The notes beneath the pieces are model-generated. The model was not told the origin of the DNA, did not search any database, and saw only the letters and a program-made list of their open reading frames with translations. Position numbers and translations under genes: made by a program. 64,000 nt of DNA from Xanthomonas axonopodis (GTDB lineage Bacteria; Pseudomonadota; Gammaproteobacteria; Xanthomonadales; Xanthomonadaceae): assembly GCF_001304695.1 (NCBI RefSeq), contig NZ_JFAQ01000008.1:1-64000 (forward strand). Direction: 5' to 3'. Positions 50,960 to 60,161 of this stretch are shown one piece after another. Positions within the stretch are counted from its first letter, which is position 1. Each line of letters begins with the position of its first letter.

Positions 50960-52156
50960 TTACGCGTAACGGAAAAACGCATCCATCGGATCGGCCACTG
51001 CAGTCTCCACGCTCGGCACCGGCAACGGGCCGCGTTTTCCGGCAATGACCTGCACGAATGCGTGTTTGAAGCGCGCCATTTCCGCATCGGTGCCCACCGT
51101 AATGCGCGACCAGGTTGGCCACACCGGCCAGCTGCGGCCGATGAACACGCCGTGGGTGGCCATATCGTCCTTGAAGCCCGCTGCCGGGCGCTTCACATCG
51201 ACCATAAAGCAATTGCTCTCCGAGGCAGTGCACGCAAAGCCCTGCCTGGCAAGAAAGTCCATCACGTCCGTTCGGGTAGCGGCCGTACGCGCGCGCCGTT
51301 GCGGCACCAGCGCCGGATCGCGCAGGCTGGCCAGCCCGGCGGCGGTGACCGGCAAGCTGTTGACGCTGTAGAACTTCAGCTTGGCCAGCAGGTCCGGGCG
51401 CGCCGCCGCATAGCTCAGGCGGATGCCGGCCATGCCATAGAGCTTGGAGAAGATGCGCAACACCACCACGTCTTCGCCTGCGGCAACCATGTCGACCACG
51501 CTGCGCGTGCTCTGCGCAAAATGGATGTAGGCCTCGTCCACCACCAACACGCTGCCTTTGGGCTTGTGCGCCAACGCGTAATCCAGATCCTTGCGAGCGG
51601 TGACCGAGCCGGTGGGGTTGTTGGGATTGCAGATGTAGATCACGCCAGCGTTGGCATCGGCCGCGCACATGGCCTGTACATCGTGCGAAAAATCCTTGCG
51701 CAGCTGCACCTTGATCAAGCGCGCGCCATTGCGGGTTGCCGCACGCCAGCCGGATTCGTAGGTGGGGTCGGCAGTGACCAATGCGGCGCTGGGCGAGGTG
51801 AACGCCAGCATCGTGTAGTCGAGCGGCTCGGTGGACCCGGCATACGCCATCAGATGATCCACCGGCAGCGTGAGCTCGGCAGCCAGGGTGGTCATCAATT
51901 CCGTCTGTACCTGGCGCAGATACCGCCCGCCTTGCGGCGCGATCTGCGCGATGGCCTTTACTGCAGCAGTAGACGGTCCATCCGGAAATTCATTGGAGTC
52001 GATCATTACCGGTGCCAGCGCCGTTGCCGGTGTGGGCGTGATGGCAGTGGAGCGCTCGACGGCGCTGGCCAGCAGCGGCAGGCTGCCGGTACCGGCGGCG
52101 CCGGCAAACAGCGCGGAGTCGCGCAGAAACGCGCTGCGCGAAAGAGCAGTGTTCAT
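50960..52156 (-). CDS. Exported PLP-dependent aminotransferase (HisC-like)
   Basis: A 398-residue fold-type I aminotransferase related to histidinol-phosphate aminotransferases. Seen motifs: PNNPTGSV, VLVVDEAYIHFA and the PLP Lys in RIFSKLYGMAGIRLSYA. It starts with a Tat-like signal (SRSAFLRDSALFAGAAGTG, then LPLLASA), in which the second Arg of the usual twin pair is Ser. This may weaken export. GGAGG lies 4 nt before the ATG. It follows the RidA-like gene by 29 nt. Substrate is unknown; an amino donor produced in the periplasm is inferred from the neighbours. Confidence 0.87.
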   Translation of the reverse strand: MNTALSRSAFLRDSALFAGAAGTGSLPLLASAVERSTAITPTPATALAPVMIDSNEFPDGPSTAAVKAIAQIAPQGGRYLRQVQTELMTTLAAELTLPVDHLMAYAGSTEPLDYTMLAFTSPSAALVTADPTYESGWRAATRNGARLIKVQLRKDFSHDVQAMCAADANAGVIYICNPNNPTGSVTARKDLDYALAHKPKGSVLVVDEAYIHFAQSTRSVVDMVAAGEDVVVLRIFSKLYGMAGIRLSYAAARPDLLAKLKFYSVNSLPVTAAGLASLRDPALVPQRRARTAATRTDVMDFLARQGFACTASESNCFMVDVKRPAAGFKDDMATHGVFIGRSWPVWPTWSRITVGTDAEMARFKHAFVQVIAGKRGPLPVPSVETAVADPMDAFFRYA

Positions 52157-52185
52157 ACAACCTCCAGCAGGATGACAACGCGGAC

Positions 52186-52689
52186 TCAAGGGCGCACAGC
52201 GACAACTTCGATCTCGACCCGGTACAGCGGGTTGCCCAATGCTGCGATCTGGAATGCCGAGCGCGCCGGCAGGTTGGGTTGCTCCTTGGTCCCGAAGAAC
52301 TGGCAATACCCTTCCATGAAACCGTTGAAATCCATCTTGCCGCCCATCGCCGGATCGGCGACCAGAAACACCTGCATCTTCACCACATCGCCCATGCCCA
52401 ACCCAATCGTGCCCAGCTACTGCTTGATCTGGTTCAACACGCTCACCGTTTGCGCCTTGGTGTCGCCATAGGCGGCAGCGGAATCCTTCGGCGCACTGGT
52501 GTCGATCACCGCCGGCACCTTGCCGCTGACATACACCGTGGCCTTGCCGGCGGGAATTTCCACCGCCGCGGCAATGGGGAAATCGCTGTTGGGAATCTTG
52601 TGGCGGATCACCTCGGCGGCGTGCGCAGCGCCAAGACTGGCAGACCACAGCACTACGGCGCTAAGACCGGTCGTGATGGAACGGTGCAT
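52186..52689 (-). pseudogene. Exported RidA-like protein, one in-frame stop
   Basis: A RidA/YjgF-family gene with a Sec signal peptide (MHRSITTGLSAVV... ending GAAHA), so the product is periplasmic, unlike the cytoplasmic RidA at 21879-22259. The frame reads 90 codons to a TAG at 52417-52419 (after LNQIKQ), then continues in the same frame (LGTIGLGMGDVVKMQVFLVA ... NPLYRVEIEVVAV). A Gln or Tyr codon was probably lost. The second part has no proper start of its own. It lies between cytochrome c (24 nt) and the aminotransferase (29 nt). The expected job is hydrolysis of reactive imines made by the neighbouring oxidase or aminotransferase. Confidence 0.85.
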
Positions 52690-52713
52690 GGCAATTCCTT
52701 GTATGAGAGAGGA

Positions 52714-53139
52714 TCAGTGGCGAAGCGATTTGACGTCGTCGATGGTCACGCGCTCGGCATAGTCGTTACCGAAGTGCGTGCGCACGTAGCTCACCACTTC
52801 GGCCACCTGGCGGTCGTCGAGCATGTCGGCAAACCCCGGCATCCCCGCGTGGCCGTCGAGCACCATCATGGTCACGTACGGGCCGGCAGCCAGCTTGGGG
52901 GTGCTGGCAAGCGCAGGATAGTCGCCGGCACCTTGCGCGCCATGGCCGGCCGGCAGATGGCAGTCCTGGCAGATCGCCTGGTAAACGTCCTGACCGGAGG
53001 CCTTGGCAAAGCCTTGCTGCGGAAACAGCTGGGTGGCATCGGAACTCTGCGCCTGCGCATCGCGCACGTTGGGCGGCAGCAACAAGGCAAGAATGGCGAG
53101 CGCGACGGTGGCGCCGCACGCTCTTGGCAGCAGACTCAT
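52714..53139 (-). CDS. Class I cytochrome c
   Basis: A 141-residue exported mono-heme cytochrome. A signal peptide (to about ...NVRDAQA) is followed by CQDCH (heme attachment) with GHGAQGAGDYPALA after it, and a Met ligand candidate in GMPGFADML. The C-terminal helix DRQVAEVVSYVRTHFG is typical. The start overlaps the stop of the amine oxidase gene as ATGA, so the two were co-translated. It is probably the direct electron acceptor or carrier for that flavoenzyme. Confidence 0.92.
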   Translation of the reverse strand: MSLLPRACGATVALAILALLLPPNVRDAQAQSSDATQLFPQQGFAKASGQDVYQAICQDCHLPAGHGAQGAGDYPALASTPKLAAGPYVTMMVLDGHAGMPGFADMLDDRQVAEVVSYVRTHFGNDYAERVTIDDVKSLRH

Positions 53140-54743
53140 GCGCGCGCTCCGTGGGCAATGATCTTGCGATGCAGGCGGCCAATGACATCGTGTGCCGACA
53201 GAATGGCACCCTCCTGCCAGGCCGGAATGTACGACACGTGCTCGCCGGCCAGCGCCAGGCGGCCGTCGATCTGGCACAGCGGTTCGTAATGCTCGGCGCG
53301 CGCCTGCTCGGTCCACATGCCGAAGCAGCCGTGCGTGAAGGGCACGCGGTGCCAGCCGACCGCAATGCCGTTTTCGAATTCGCGCGGATATTGCGGATGC
53401 AGCTGGGTGCCGTATTCCACCGCCTTGCGCACGCGCTGCCCCGGTTACATCGCGGTGAACTGGTAAGCATCCAGCCCCCACACATAGGCACCGAGCAGCA
53501 CGCCTTTGCCCGGGCTGTGGTAATTGGTGCTGGAATAACTGATCAAGGTGATCGGCAGATCGGTGTAACTGATGCCGCCGTAGATCGCTTCGTCTTCTTC
53601 CCAGAAACGGCGCTTGAATTGCAGGCCCACTTTCACCGATGCCGCGTAGGGCACCTTGCCGATCGCCGTGGTCATCGCATCGCTGGCAGTGACCGGTATG
53701 CGGCTGAGCACCGACAGCGGAATCGTGCAGATGCACCAGTCCGCAGTGGCAAGGCGTTCTTCGCCGCCGCGCGCCGCATCCTGCCAGGACACGCGCACGC
53801 CGCTGCCGTCCTGATCGATCTTGGTGACCTTGGCGTTGTAGGTGATGGCATTGCCCAGTTGACGCGCAAATGCCTTGCCGATCTGGTCCATGCCTCCCAC
53901 CGGCTGGAACATGGTGGTCTGCATCTCGTAGTTGTTGCCGGCCGCCAGTGTGGTCCACAGGCGTGAGCGCAGCACGTCCTGCACGCTGAAAGGATCGGAA
54001 AATTCCAGCCTGCCCGACAAACCGCCACCGGGATAGCGCGCAAACCCGCGCCGCTCGCTGCTGTCCTTGCCTTTGACATACCCAAACTTCTGGTCGAGCG
54101 CGCCCCAGGTGCGCAGCGATTCCAGCAGCAGTTCCTGATCCTCGCAGCTGACGGCCGTGTCCAGGGCGTGTTGCTGCGTGCACTTGGCCAGCAACTCGGA
54201 CACGTGGCCCTTGTAATCGGCGTCGATGGCGCGAAAGCGCTGCGGTTTTCCGCCGAAGCCTTTCTGGCTGTGCAGTAGCGCGTTGTAATTGACCTGGTTG
54301 AAGGCTTCCAGTGCCACGCCGAACTGCTTGCAGTAACTCAGCACTGCCTTGTGGTGATGCGGAATGCGCCATGGGCCGGGGTTGAGATACAGCCCGTCGT
54401 CGAACTGGCAATGCTGCGTGGCGCCACCCAACTCGGTGTAGCGGTCCCCACCACGCAGGGTCCAGTTACGCCCGCCGGGGCGGTCGTTGTATTCGAGCAG
54501 TTGCACGCGGTAACCGGCCTTGCGCAGTTCGAATGCGGCGCTCATGCCGGCCAAGCCGGCGCCCAGGATCAGGACCGAGGCGCCCTTGGGGTCGCCATCC
54601 AGTTGCAGTGGGCCTTTGAAATTGGATTCGGCCGCCATGCCCAGGCTGCTCATCGCCTGATACATCATTGCGCCGCCGGCGGTCATGCCGATGCGCGCCA
54701 GCAATTGCCGCCGCGTCATCGTTCCCGTGTGATTGCCTTGCAT
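53136..54743 (-). pseudogene. Tat-exported FAD amine oxidase, one in-frame stop
   Basis: A 535-codon flavoprotein amine oxidase gene. The Tat signal TRRQLLARIGMTAGGAM precedes the dinucleotide-binding VLILGAGLAGMSAAFELRKAG region and the following ...YNDRPGGRNWTLRGG, the classical amine-oxidase start. Later parts include GGMDQIGKAFARQL and the FAD-contact end VSYIPAWQEGAILSAHDVIG. A TAA at 53445-53447 (after AYQFTAM) interrupts the frame, which continues as PGQRVRKAVEYG to the true stop. The product would lose its last 100 or so residues, including an FAD-binding segment. The ATG at 54743 has GGGGGA upstream. A monoamine or amino-acid substrate is likely, but cannot be named. Confidence 0.87.
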
Positions 54744-54812
54744 CAACGCACGTCCCCCGCATGTCATGGACTAACGCACGCGACCGGCAACCCTGCCGGC
54801 CGCGGCTGCACC

Positions 54813-56702
54813 TCAGAATGTGTAGGCCAGGCTGGCGAACAGCTGACGCGGTGCGATCAACTGATACGACCCGGAGCTTTCGTTGGTAAACACCGCACCG
54901 ATCGCATCGTCCTTGTCGAACAGGTTGCAGACCGACAATTGCAGTCGGCCACCGACAAGAAACCCGCTGTCCCCGCCCTGATACCCGACGCTGCCGTTGA
55001 CGATGAAGGTGGCATCCACCCGATCGGTATTGAGCGTGTCGCCGTAGCGCTTGCCGGTGTATTTGGTATCGAGGTTGGCAAAGAAATGCGCGCCTTCCCA
55101 ACCGCCGTTGACGCTGAACATCACCTTCGGCGCATCCGGCACCGCGTTGCCTTTCACCTGCACCAGGTTGCCACTGACCGGGCCGAAATAATTGTCCGGG
55201 AATTCGGATGTGTTCCAGGTCAGCGACGCGCCCAACCGCCAGCCTGGCGCGAGCTTCCACATGCCGGAGACTTCCGCGCCATAGGTCTGCACATCGCCGA
55301 CGTTGGCGTAGACGGTCGGTGCAACCACCAGCGGGGCCGGGTCGGTCAGCGCGATGATGCGGTTTTCGTAATCGATCCTGTAGGCAGCGAGATAGCCGCT
55401 CCACTGCATGGATTCGGCGCGGATACCGATGTCGATGTCGATGTTGGTGGACTCTTCCGGTGCGATATTCGGGTTGAATGCACCAGAGCTCAGCGCCAGC
55501 CGCGGCGCCGAGCTGAAGTTTTCCGCGCAGTTGGCGAACACCTGCACCCCCTCGGCAAGCTGGAAGCTGGTGCCGACCTGCGGCTGGAACCAATCGCTGT
55601 TCTTGATGGAGACATCGCGCCGCACACCAGCGTTGAAATCGTCGAGATTGGCGATGCCGTTGTAGTCGCGTTTGACAGCCAGCTCCTTGGCGCCGAATTC
55701 CATCGTGAGCCGGTCCTCGAGCAGGCGTAGCGTGTCCTTGATGTAGAGCTGCTTCACTTCGGTAGAGAAGTGGTTGTCGTAGTAGATCACGATCGGCAGC
55801 GCGCTTTTGAGCAATGCGCCGGTGGCCGGGTCCAGGTTGTACAGCGGGCGCACCTGATCGAAGTCGTAATTTTCGTACCACGCACCGACTTCGAGTTTGT
55901 TGTGCTCGGTTTCCCACGACACTGCGGTGGTTAGGCCATAGCGATCACCACCCATGATTTCTTCGCGCCGCGTCATCGCACCGACGTGGGTGACATTGCC
56001 GTTGGCATCGACGATCTGCGGGTCGTTGATGGCGATATCGGTGCGCCCCGGCATGCCGGCGATGGCATCGTTGTACAGGCCTGTCGCCGTGCTGGGCGGA
56101 GTGCCGCCGACGCCATACCCATGCTTGTTTTCGTAATAGCCGGTAAAGGTGAAGCCGACTGCATCGTTGAACAGAAAATCGCCGTGCAGGCTGAGCAGCG
56201 AGTCGCGTCGCCCGTTCTGCCATTCGCTGTAATGCTCGGCATCCACTTCCGGGTTGCCGGTGATGCGCTCATGCAGATCCCAGGACACCGAACCGTCGGA
56301 GATGTACGACTGCACGGTTTCGATCGGAATGCCGTCCAGGGTCACGCCGATCTGCTTGGCGGAAAGCCCGCGGATGGTCATCGAATCACCGAACTCATAC
56401 AGCCCAAACGGGTCGGTGGTCTGCACGTTCACGCCGGGCAGGCTGGCCAACAGCTGCTGCGGCGCAACGCCGGGCACCTGCGCCTGGATCTCGTCCACCG
56501 AGATGGACGCGGTGGTGCGCGTGGAGCCGGTACCCGCCACGCTGACCGCATCGAGCGTGCGTGCGTCTTGCGCCAGTGCAGGCAAGGCCTGCGCGCCGGC
56601 CAGCAACAAGGTCATTGACGCCAGCGCGTGGCGCGGGCGGGCGGTGGCGAGGATGTCGGCGACCGAGGCCCCCAATTGATCGGTGTTCAAGCACTTTTGC
56701 AT
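54813..56702 (-). CDS. TonB-dependent receptor, plug domain apparently shortened
   Basis: A 629-residue outer-membrane receptor. An N-terminal export region (to ...ALPALAQ) leads to the start of the plug (LDAVSVAGTGSTRTTASISV, LASLPGVNVQTTDPFGLYEF, TIRGLSAKQIGVTLDGIPIE). The barrel follows and ends in QLFASLAYTF. After GIPIE the usual second half of the plug (the RVEVxxGP and GGxI region) is missing and barrel-like sequence begins at once. The protein is also shorter than the usual 700-800 residues. An in-frame internal deletion is likely, and the pore may be non-functional. It is 69 nt upstream of the amine oxidase gene and probably fed the pathway its substrate. Confidence 0.85.
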   Translation of the reverse strand: MQKCLNTDQLGASVADILATARPRHALASMTLLLAGAQALPALAQDARTLDAVSVAGTGSTRTTASISVDEIQAQVPGVAPQQLLASLPGVNVQTTDPFGLYEFGDSMTIRGLSAKQIGVTLDGIPIETVQSYISDGSVSWDLHERITGNPEVDAEHYSEWQNGRRDSLLSLHGDFLFNDAVGFTFTGYYENKHGYGVGGTPPSTATGLYNDAIAGMPGRTDIAINDPQIVDANGNVTHVGAMTRREEIMGGDRYGLTTAVSWETEHNKLEVGAWYENYDFDQVRPLYNLDPATGALLKSALPIVIYYDNHFSTEVKQLYIKDTLRLLEDRLTMEFGAKELAVKRDYNGIANLDDFNAGVRRDVSIKNSDWFQPQVGTSFQLAEGVQVFANCAENFSSAPRLALSSGAFNPNIAPEESTNIDIDIGIRAESMQWSGYLAAYRIDYENRIIALTDPAPLVVAPTVYANVGDVQTYGAEVSGMWKLAPGWRLGASLTWNTSEFPDNYFGPVSGNLVQVKGNAVPDAPKVMFSVNGGWEGAHFFANLDTKYTGKRYGDTLNTDRVDATFIVNGSVGYQGGDSGFLVGGRLQLSVCNLFDKDDAIGAVFTNESSGSYQLIAPRQLFASLAYTF

Positions 56703-56989
56703 GCAATCAACCCATGGAGACGTGTGGCGTGCTGAGTGACCGGGCGCTCCCCCGGGACCGGCTGATACCGCGGATGCGGCGTGCAGTGACCATAACCAGC
56801 GCGATTGCTCGGCAACCACGGTGCGGCGGGTGGGGTCGGCGCAGGCGGGTAGGTCGCGACCGAATTCAAAACTCTGAATAGATAGCGCCACCACCTCTAC
56901 CTGCGCGGAGGTCCTGCATTGCAGGTCTTGCGCGCTTGCCATGCCGCGCCGAATTGACAACGCTGCTCAGCCACCGTACGAGCACACCC

Positions 56990-57607
56990 ATGTCGCCTGC
57001 ACCACCGTCGCTGCTGTTGCTGGATTTCGATGGCGTGCTCGCGCACCACGCGCGGCCACGGCGCATGGCCGCGCTTGCAGCAGCGGCGCGTTGCTCACCG
57101 CAGCGCGTGCATGAGGTGTTGTTCGTGCAAGGTTTGGAGCGCACCTACGATGCTGGCGCGATCGGCACGCAGGCGTATCTGGCGCGTTTGAGCGAAGGGC
57201 TGAGGCAGCCGATCGATCGCGCAACCTGGATCGATACGCGCGTGGCGGCCTGCCGCGCCGACCCGTTGGTGGTGACACAGGTGCTGGCGGTGTCGACGAC
57301 CACGGCGGTGGCAGTGCTTACCAATAACGGCCCGCTGATGGAAGAAGCGATCGAGCGGATCGTGCCATCGCTATTTCCGTTGTTGCGGGGCCGCGTGCTG
57401 TGCAGCGGCGCAATGGGCGGCCGCAAACCGGATGTGCCGGTCTATCAGCGCGCGCTTGCGCAACTCGAGCAACGTGCCGAACGCACGTTGTTTGTCGACG
57501 ACCTGTTCGTCAACGTGCGTGGCGCACGCGCGGCCGGCCTGCACGCCGACACCGTGCGCGACGCCCGCGGATTGCGGCGGGTGCTGAAGCGGTACGGACT
57601 TGCATGA
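56990..57607 (+). CDS. HAD superfamily hydrolase
   Basis: A 205-residue haloacid dehalogenase-like phosphatase. Motif I is DFDGV (nucleophile Asp), motif II lies in VLTNNGP, motif III Lys in GRKPDVPVY and motif IV in FVDDLFVNVRGA. An alpha-helical cap lies between motifs I and II. Substrate is unknown. The ATG at 56990 directly precedes the conserved part. It is divergent from the TonB receptor; the 287-bp gap shows no clear promoter. Confidence 0.9.
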   Translation: MSPAPPSLLLLDFDGVLAHHARPRRMAALAAAARCSPQRVHEVLFVQGLERTYDAGAIGTQAYLARLSEGLRQPIDRATWIDTRVAACRADPLVVTQVLAVSTTTAVAVLTNNGPLMEEAIERIVPSLFPLLRGRVLCSGAMGGRKPDVPVYQRALAQLEQRAERTLFVDDLFVNVRGARAAGLHADTVRDARGLRRVLKRYGLA

Positions 57608-57802
57608 GACAAGGCCGCTCTCCCCACGGGGCGAGAAAGCACCGCATGCGTGCCCTGGCGCGCCCCGCGTCGCAAGCGGGGCCGGGACGTGGAACGGGGG
57701 GGCATAAGGGGACGGCGGAAGACAGCCATCCCACCCGGGAATCGGAAGACCACGCGGACGACATCACCGCAGGCCACACACCACGCATCCTCCAACACGC
57801 TT

Positions 57803-57825
57803 CTGGCCGGCATGGTGCCGGCCAG
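57803..57825. terminator. Hairpin between convergent genes
   Basis: A perfect stem CTGGCCGGCA / TGCCGGCCAG in the 242-bp gap between the convergent HAD and argD genes. There is no T run, so termination is only suggested. The rest of the gap holds nothing recognised. Confidence 0.4.
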
Positions 57826-57849
57826 AGGGCGCGCGAGTACCGCCCGACA

Positions 57850-59076
57850 TCACGGCTGCGCGATGTACTCGGCGATGGCCAGACGCAAACGCGCCAGACC
57901 ATCGGCCAGTTCGGCATCGGTCAGATTCAGTGCCGGCACGAAACGCAACACATCCGGGCCGGCCTGCAGCAGCAGCAAGCCATGCGTGGCCGCCAGATCC
58001 AGGATCGCCCCCGCCTGGCCGGCGTGTTCCGGAGCCAGCACCGCGCCCAGCATCAAGCCACGCCCACGAATCTGCGCAAACAGGCCGAACTCGGCGTTGA
58101 GCGCTTCCAGACCTGCGCGCAATGCCGCAGATTGCCGCACCACGTTATCGGCAATCTGCGGCGAGGCCAGCTTGCGCAGCGCTACGCGCGCCACCGCCGC
58201 GGCCAGCGGATTGCCACCGAAGGTCGTCCCGTGCGCGCCAAACTGCATGGTTTCGGCCACCTTGGGCCCGGCCAGCATCGCGCCGATCGGGAAACCGCCT
58301 CCCAGCGCCTTGGCCAGGGTCACGATGTCCGGCGTCACCTGTTCCTGCCAATGCGCAAACAGCGTGCCGGTGCGGCCCATGCCGCATTGAATCTCGTCCA
58401 GCACCAGCAACGCATCGTGCTGATCGCACAGCGCGCGCACGCGGCTCAGGAAGCCCGGCGCGGCCGGCATCACCCCGCCCTCACCCTGGATCGGCTCCAC
58501 CATCACTGCCGCCACATCGCCGCTGGCCATCGCCGCTTCCAGCGCCGCGACGTCGTTGAAATCCACGTAGCGAAATCCACCCGGCAGCGGCTCGTAGCCT
58601 TCCTGGTACTTGGGCTGCGCGGTGGCGGTGACCGATGCCAGCGTGCGCCCATGGAAACTGCCGCGAAAGGTGACGATGACGCGCTTGTCGGCCGGACGGC
58701 ACTGGCTGCTGGCCCACTTGCGCACCAGTTTGATCGCCGCCTCGTTGGCCTCGGTGCCGGAGTTGCACAGGAACACCTTGTGCGCGAAACGCGAGGCGTT
58801 CACCAGTTCTTCGGCCAGTTTCAGCGGCGGCGCACTGAAAAACACGTTGCTGGTGTGCCACAGCTTGCCGGCCTGCTCGGTGAGCGCAGCCACCAGATCG
58901 GGGTCGTTATGGCCCAGCCCGCTCACCGCAATACCCGACGATAGATCCAGGTACTCGCGCCCGGCATCGTCCCACACACGACTACCCTGCCCGCGCTCCA
59001 GCACCACCTGGCGCGGGCGATACACCGGCAGGTAGTAGTGCGCGAGGGACAGGGGCGAATCGGCAGCGGTACTCAT
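57850..59076 (-). CDS. argD: Acetylornithine transaminase (ArgD type)
   Basis: A 408-residue class III PLP aminotransferase. Motifs: LDLSSGIAVSGLGHNDPDLV, FLCNSGTEANEAAIKLVRKW, LVLDEIQCGMGRTGTLFAHW, and the PLP Lys in TLAKALGGGFPIGAML. It fits ArgD (arginine synthesis); the related succinylornithine transaminase AstC has the same fold and cannot be excluded without the genome context. The much longer open frame upstream would overlap the channel gene and was rejected. It is divergent from the potassium channel gene, with 72 bp between starts. Confidence 0.88.
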   Translation of the reverse strand: MSTAADSPLSLAHYYLPVYRPRQVVLERGQGSRVWDDAGREYLDLSSGIAVSGLGHNDPDLVAALTEQAGKLWHTSNVFFSAPPLKLAEELVNASRFAHKVFLCNSGTEANEAAIKLVRKWASSQCRPADKRVIVTFRGSFHGRTLASVTATAQPKYQEGYEPLPGGFRYVDFNDVAALEAAMASGDVAAVMVEPIQGEGGVMPAAPGFLSRVRALCDQHDALLVLDEIQCGMGRTGTLFAHWQEQVTPDIVTLAKALGGGFPIGAMLAGPKVAETMQFGAHGTTFGGNPLAAAVARVALRKLASPQIADNVVRQSAALRAGLEALNAEFGLFAQIRGRGLMLGAVLAPEHAGQAGAILDLAATHGLLLLQAGPDVLRFVPALNLTDAELADGLARLRLAIAEYIAQP

Positions 59077-59148
59077 GAGGTTGGGTCGCAGAAGCGGAGG
59101 GAAAAGCAACATTCTCGCGCATTCGCCGGCCTGCGGCACAATGCGCGC

Positions 59149-60021
59149 ATGCGCCCTTTCTCCGATCCGCAACTCACTGCCGCCACCGACGATGGCTGGC
59201 GCCGGCAGTGGTTCGACATCATCTACCGCCACGACACCCGCCCCTCGCGCAATTTCGACCTGATGCTGGTGGTCGCGATCCTGGCGAGCGTGGTGGTGAT
59301 CATGATCGACAGCGTGCCGCGCATCCATTCGCATGCCGCGGACTGGCTGGTGCCGCTGGAATGGGCGTTCACGGTGATCTTCACCATCGAATACGCGCTG
59401 CGTCTGGCCGTGGTGCGGCGCCCGCTGCATTACGCGCTCAGCGTGTGGGGCGTGATCGATCTGCTGTCGATCCTGCCCAGCTATCTCTCGTTCTTCGTGC
59501 CCGGCGCGCAGACCCTGTTGGTGGTGCGCGTGCTGCGCATCCTGCGGCTGTTCCGCATTCTCAAACTCACCCGCTACATCGAAGAAAGCGGGCAATTGCT
59601 GGATGCGCTGTGGCGTAGCCGTCGCAAGGTGTTGGTGTTCCTGTTCACCGTGCTCACCATCACCGTGATCGCCGGCGCCACGATGTACATCATCGAAGGC
59701 CCGCAGCACGGCTTTACCAGCATCCCCACCAGCATGTACTGGGCCATCGTCACCATGGCCACGGTGGGTTTCGGCGATCTGGTGCCGCAGACCACGCTAG
59801 GCCGTTTCGTCACCTCGGCCCTGATCCTGATCGGCTACAGCATCATCGCCGTGCCCACCGGCATCTATACCGCCGAACTGGCCAGCTCGTTGCGCGAAGG
59901 AGGCCATTCCGGCAAACGCGACGCGCGCAACTGCGCCCGCTGCGGGCTGGAAGGCCACGCGGCCGACGCACGTTATTGCCGCCAATGTGCCGAGCCACTG
60001 CCGGAGCTGGGCAACGGCTGA
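59149..60021 (+). CDS. Voltage-gated-type K+ channel with C-terminal zinc ribbon
   Basis: A 290-residue six-helix potassium channel. The S4-like voltage sensor VVRVLRILRLFRILKL has Arg at every third or fourth position. The pore has the selectivity filter TVGFGD (residues 205-210), and helix S6 follows. Unusually, the cytoplasmic C-terminus is a short zinc-ribbon-like piece with C262xxC265 and C277xxC280. This could sense metal or redox state. The ATG at 59149 was chosen over a longer in-frame start because it begins the conserved N-terminus. Confidence 0.9.
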   Translation: MRPFSDPQLTAATDDGWRRQWFDIIYRHDTRPSRNFDLMLVVAILASVVVIMIDSVPRIHSHAADWLVPLEWAFTVIFTIEYALRLAVVRRPLHYALSVWGVIDLLSILPSYLSFFVPGAQTLLVVRVLRILRLFRILKLTRYIEESGQLLDALWRSRRKVLVFLFTVLTITVIAGATMYIIEGPQHGFTSIPTSMYWAIVTMATVGFGDLVPQTTLGRFVTSALILIGYSIIAVPTGIYTAELASSLREGGHSGKRDARNCARCGLEGHAADARYCRQCAEPLPELGNG

Positions 60022-60161
60022 GGCGCTGCAGCAGCCAACACCACGCCGCCGCCGTCAGGCGGACGCGGCCATTGCTCGGTAGAGCGTGTGCCACTCGTAC
60101 ACTGCGGTTCCGGCATGCCGTCCACGCCCACGACACCTGCTCGCCCTGTGGTCAGCTGCTC
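60022..60161. repeat. Degenerate relic of the 141-bp MITE, copy 2
   Basis: About 140 bp filling exactly the gap between the stop codons of the channel gene (TGA) and the convergent SDR pseudogene (TCA on this strand). It aligns with the intact MITE: GCCGCC.TCAGGCGG, CGCGGCC..TGCTCGG, ACTCGTACACTGCGGTTCC, GCCGTCCACGCCCAC, and a right end related to GTTAGCCACTC. The flanking TGA/TCA fits an old TNA target site. Confidence 0.65.

Noticed and set aside
57400-58944. A 514-codon plus-strand open frame over argD
   Set aside because: Antisense to argD and overlapping the HAD gene in another frame; no recognisable domain.
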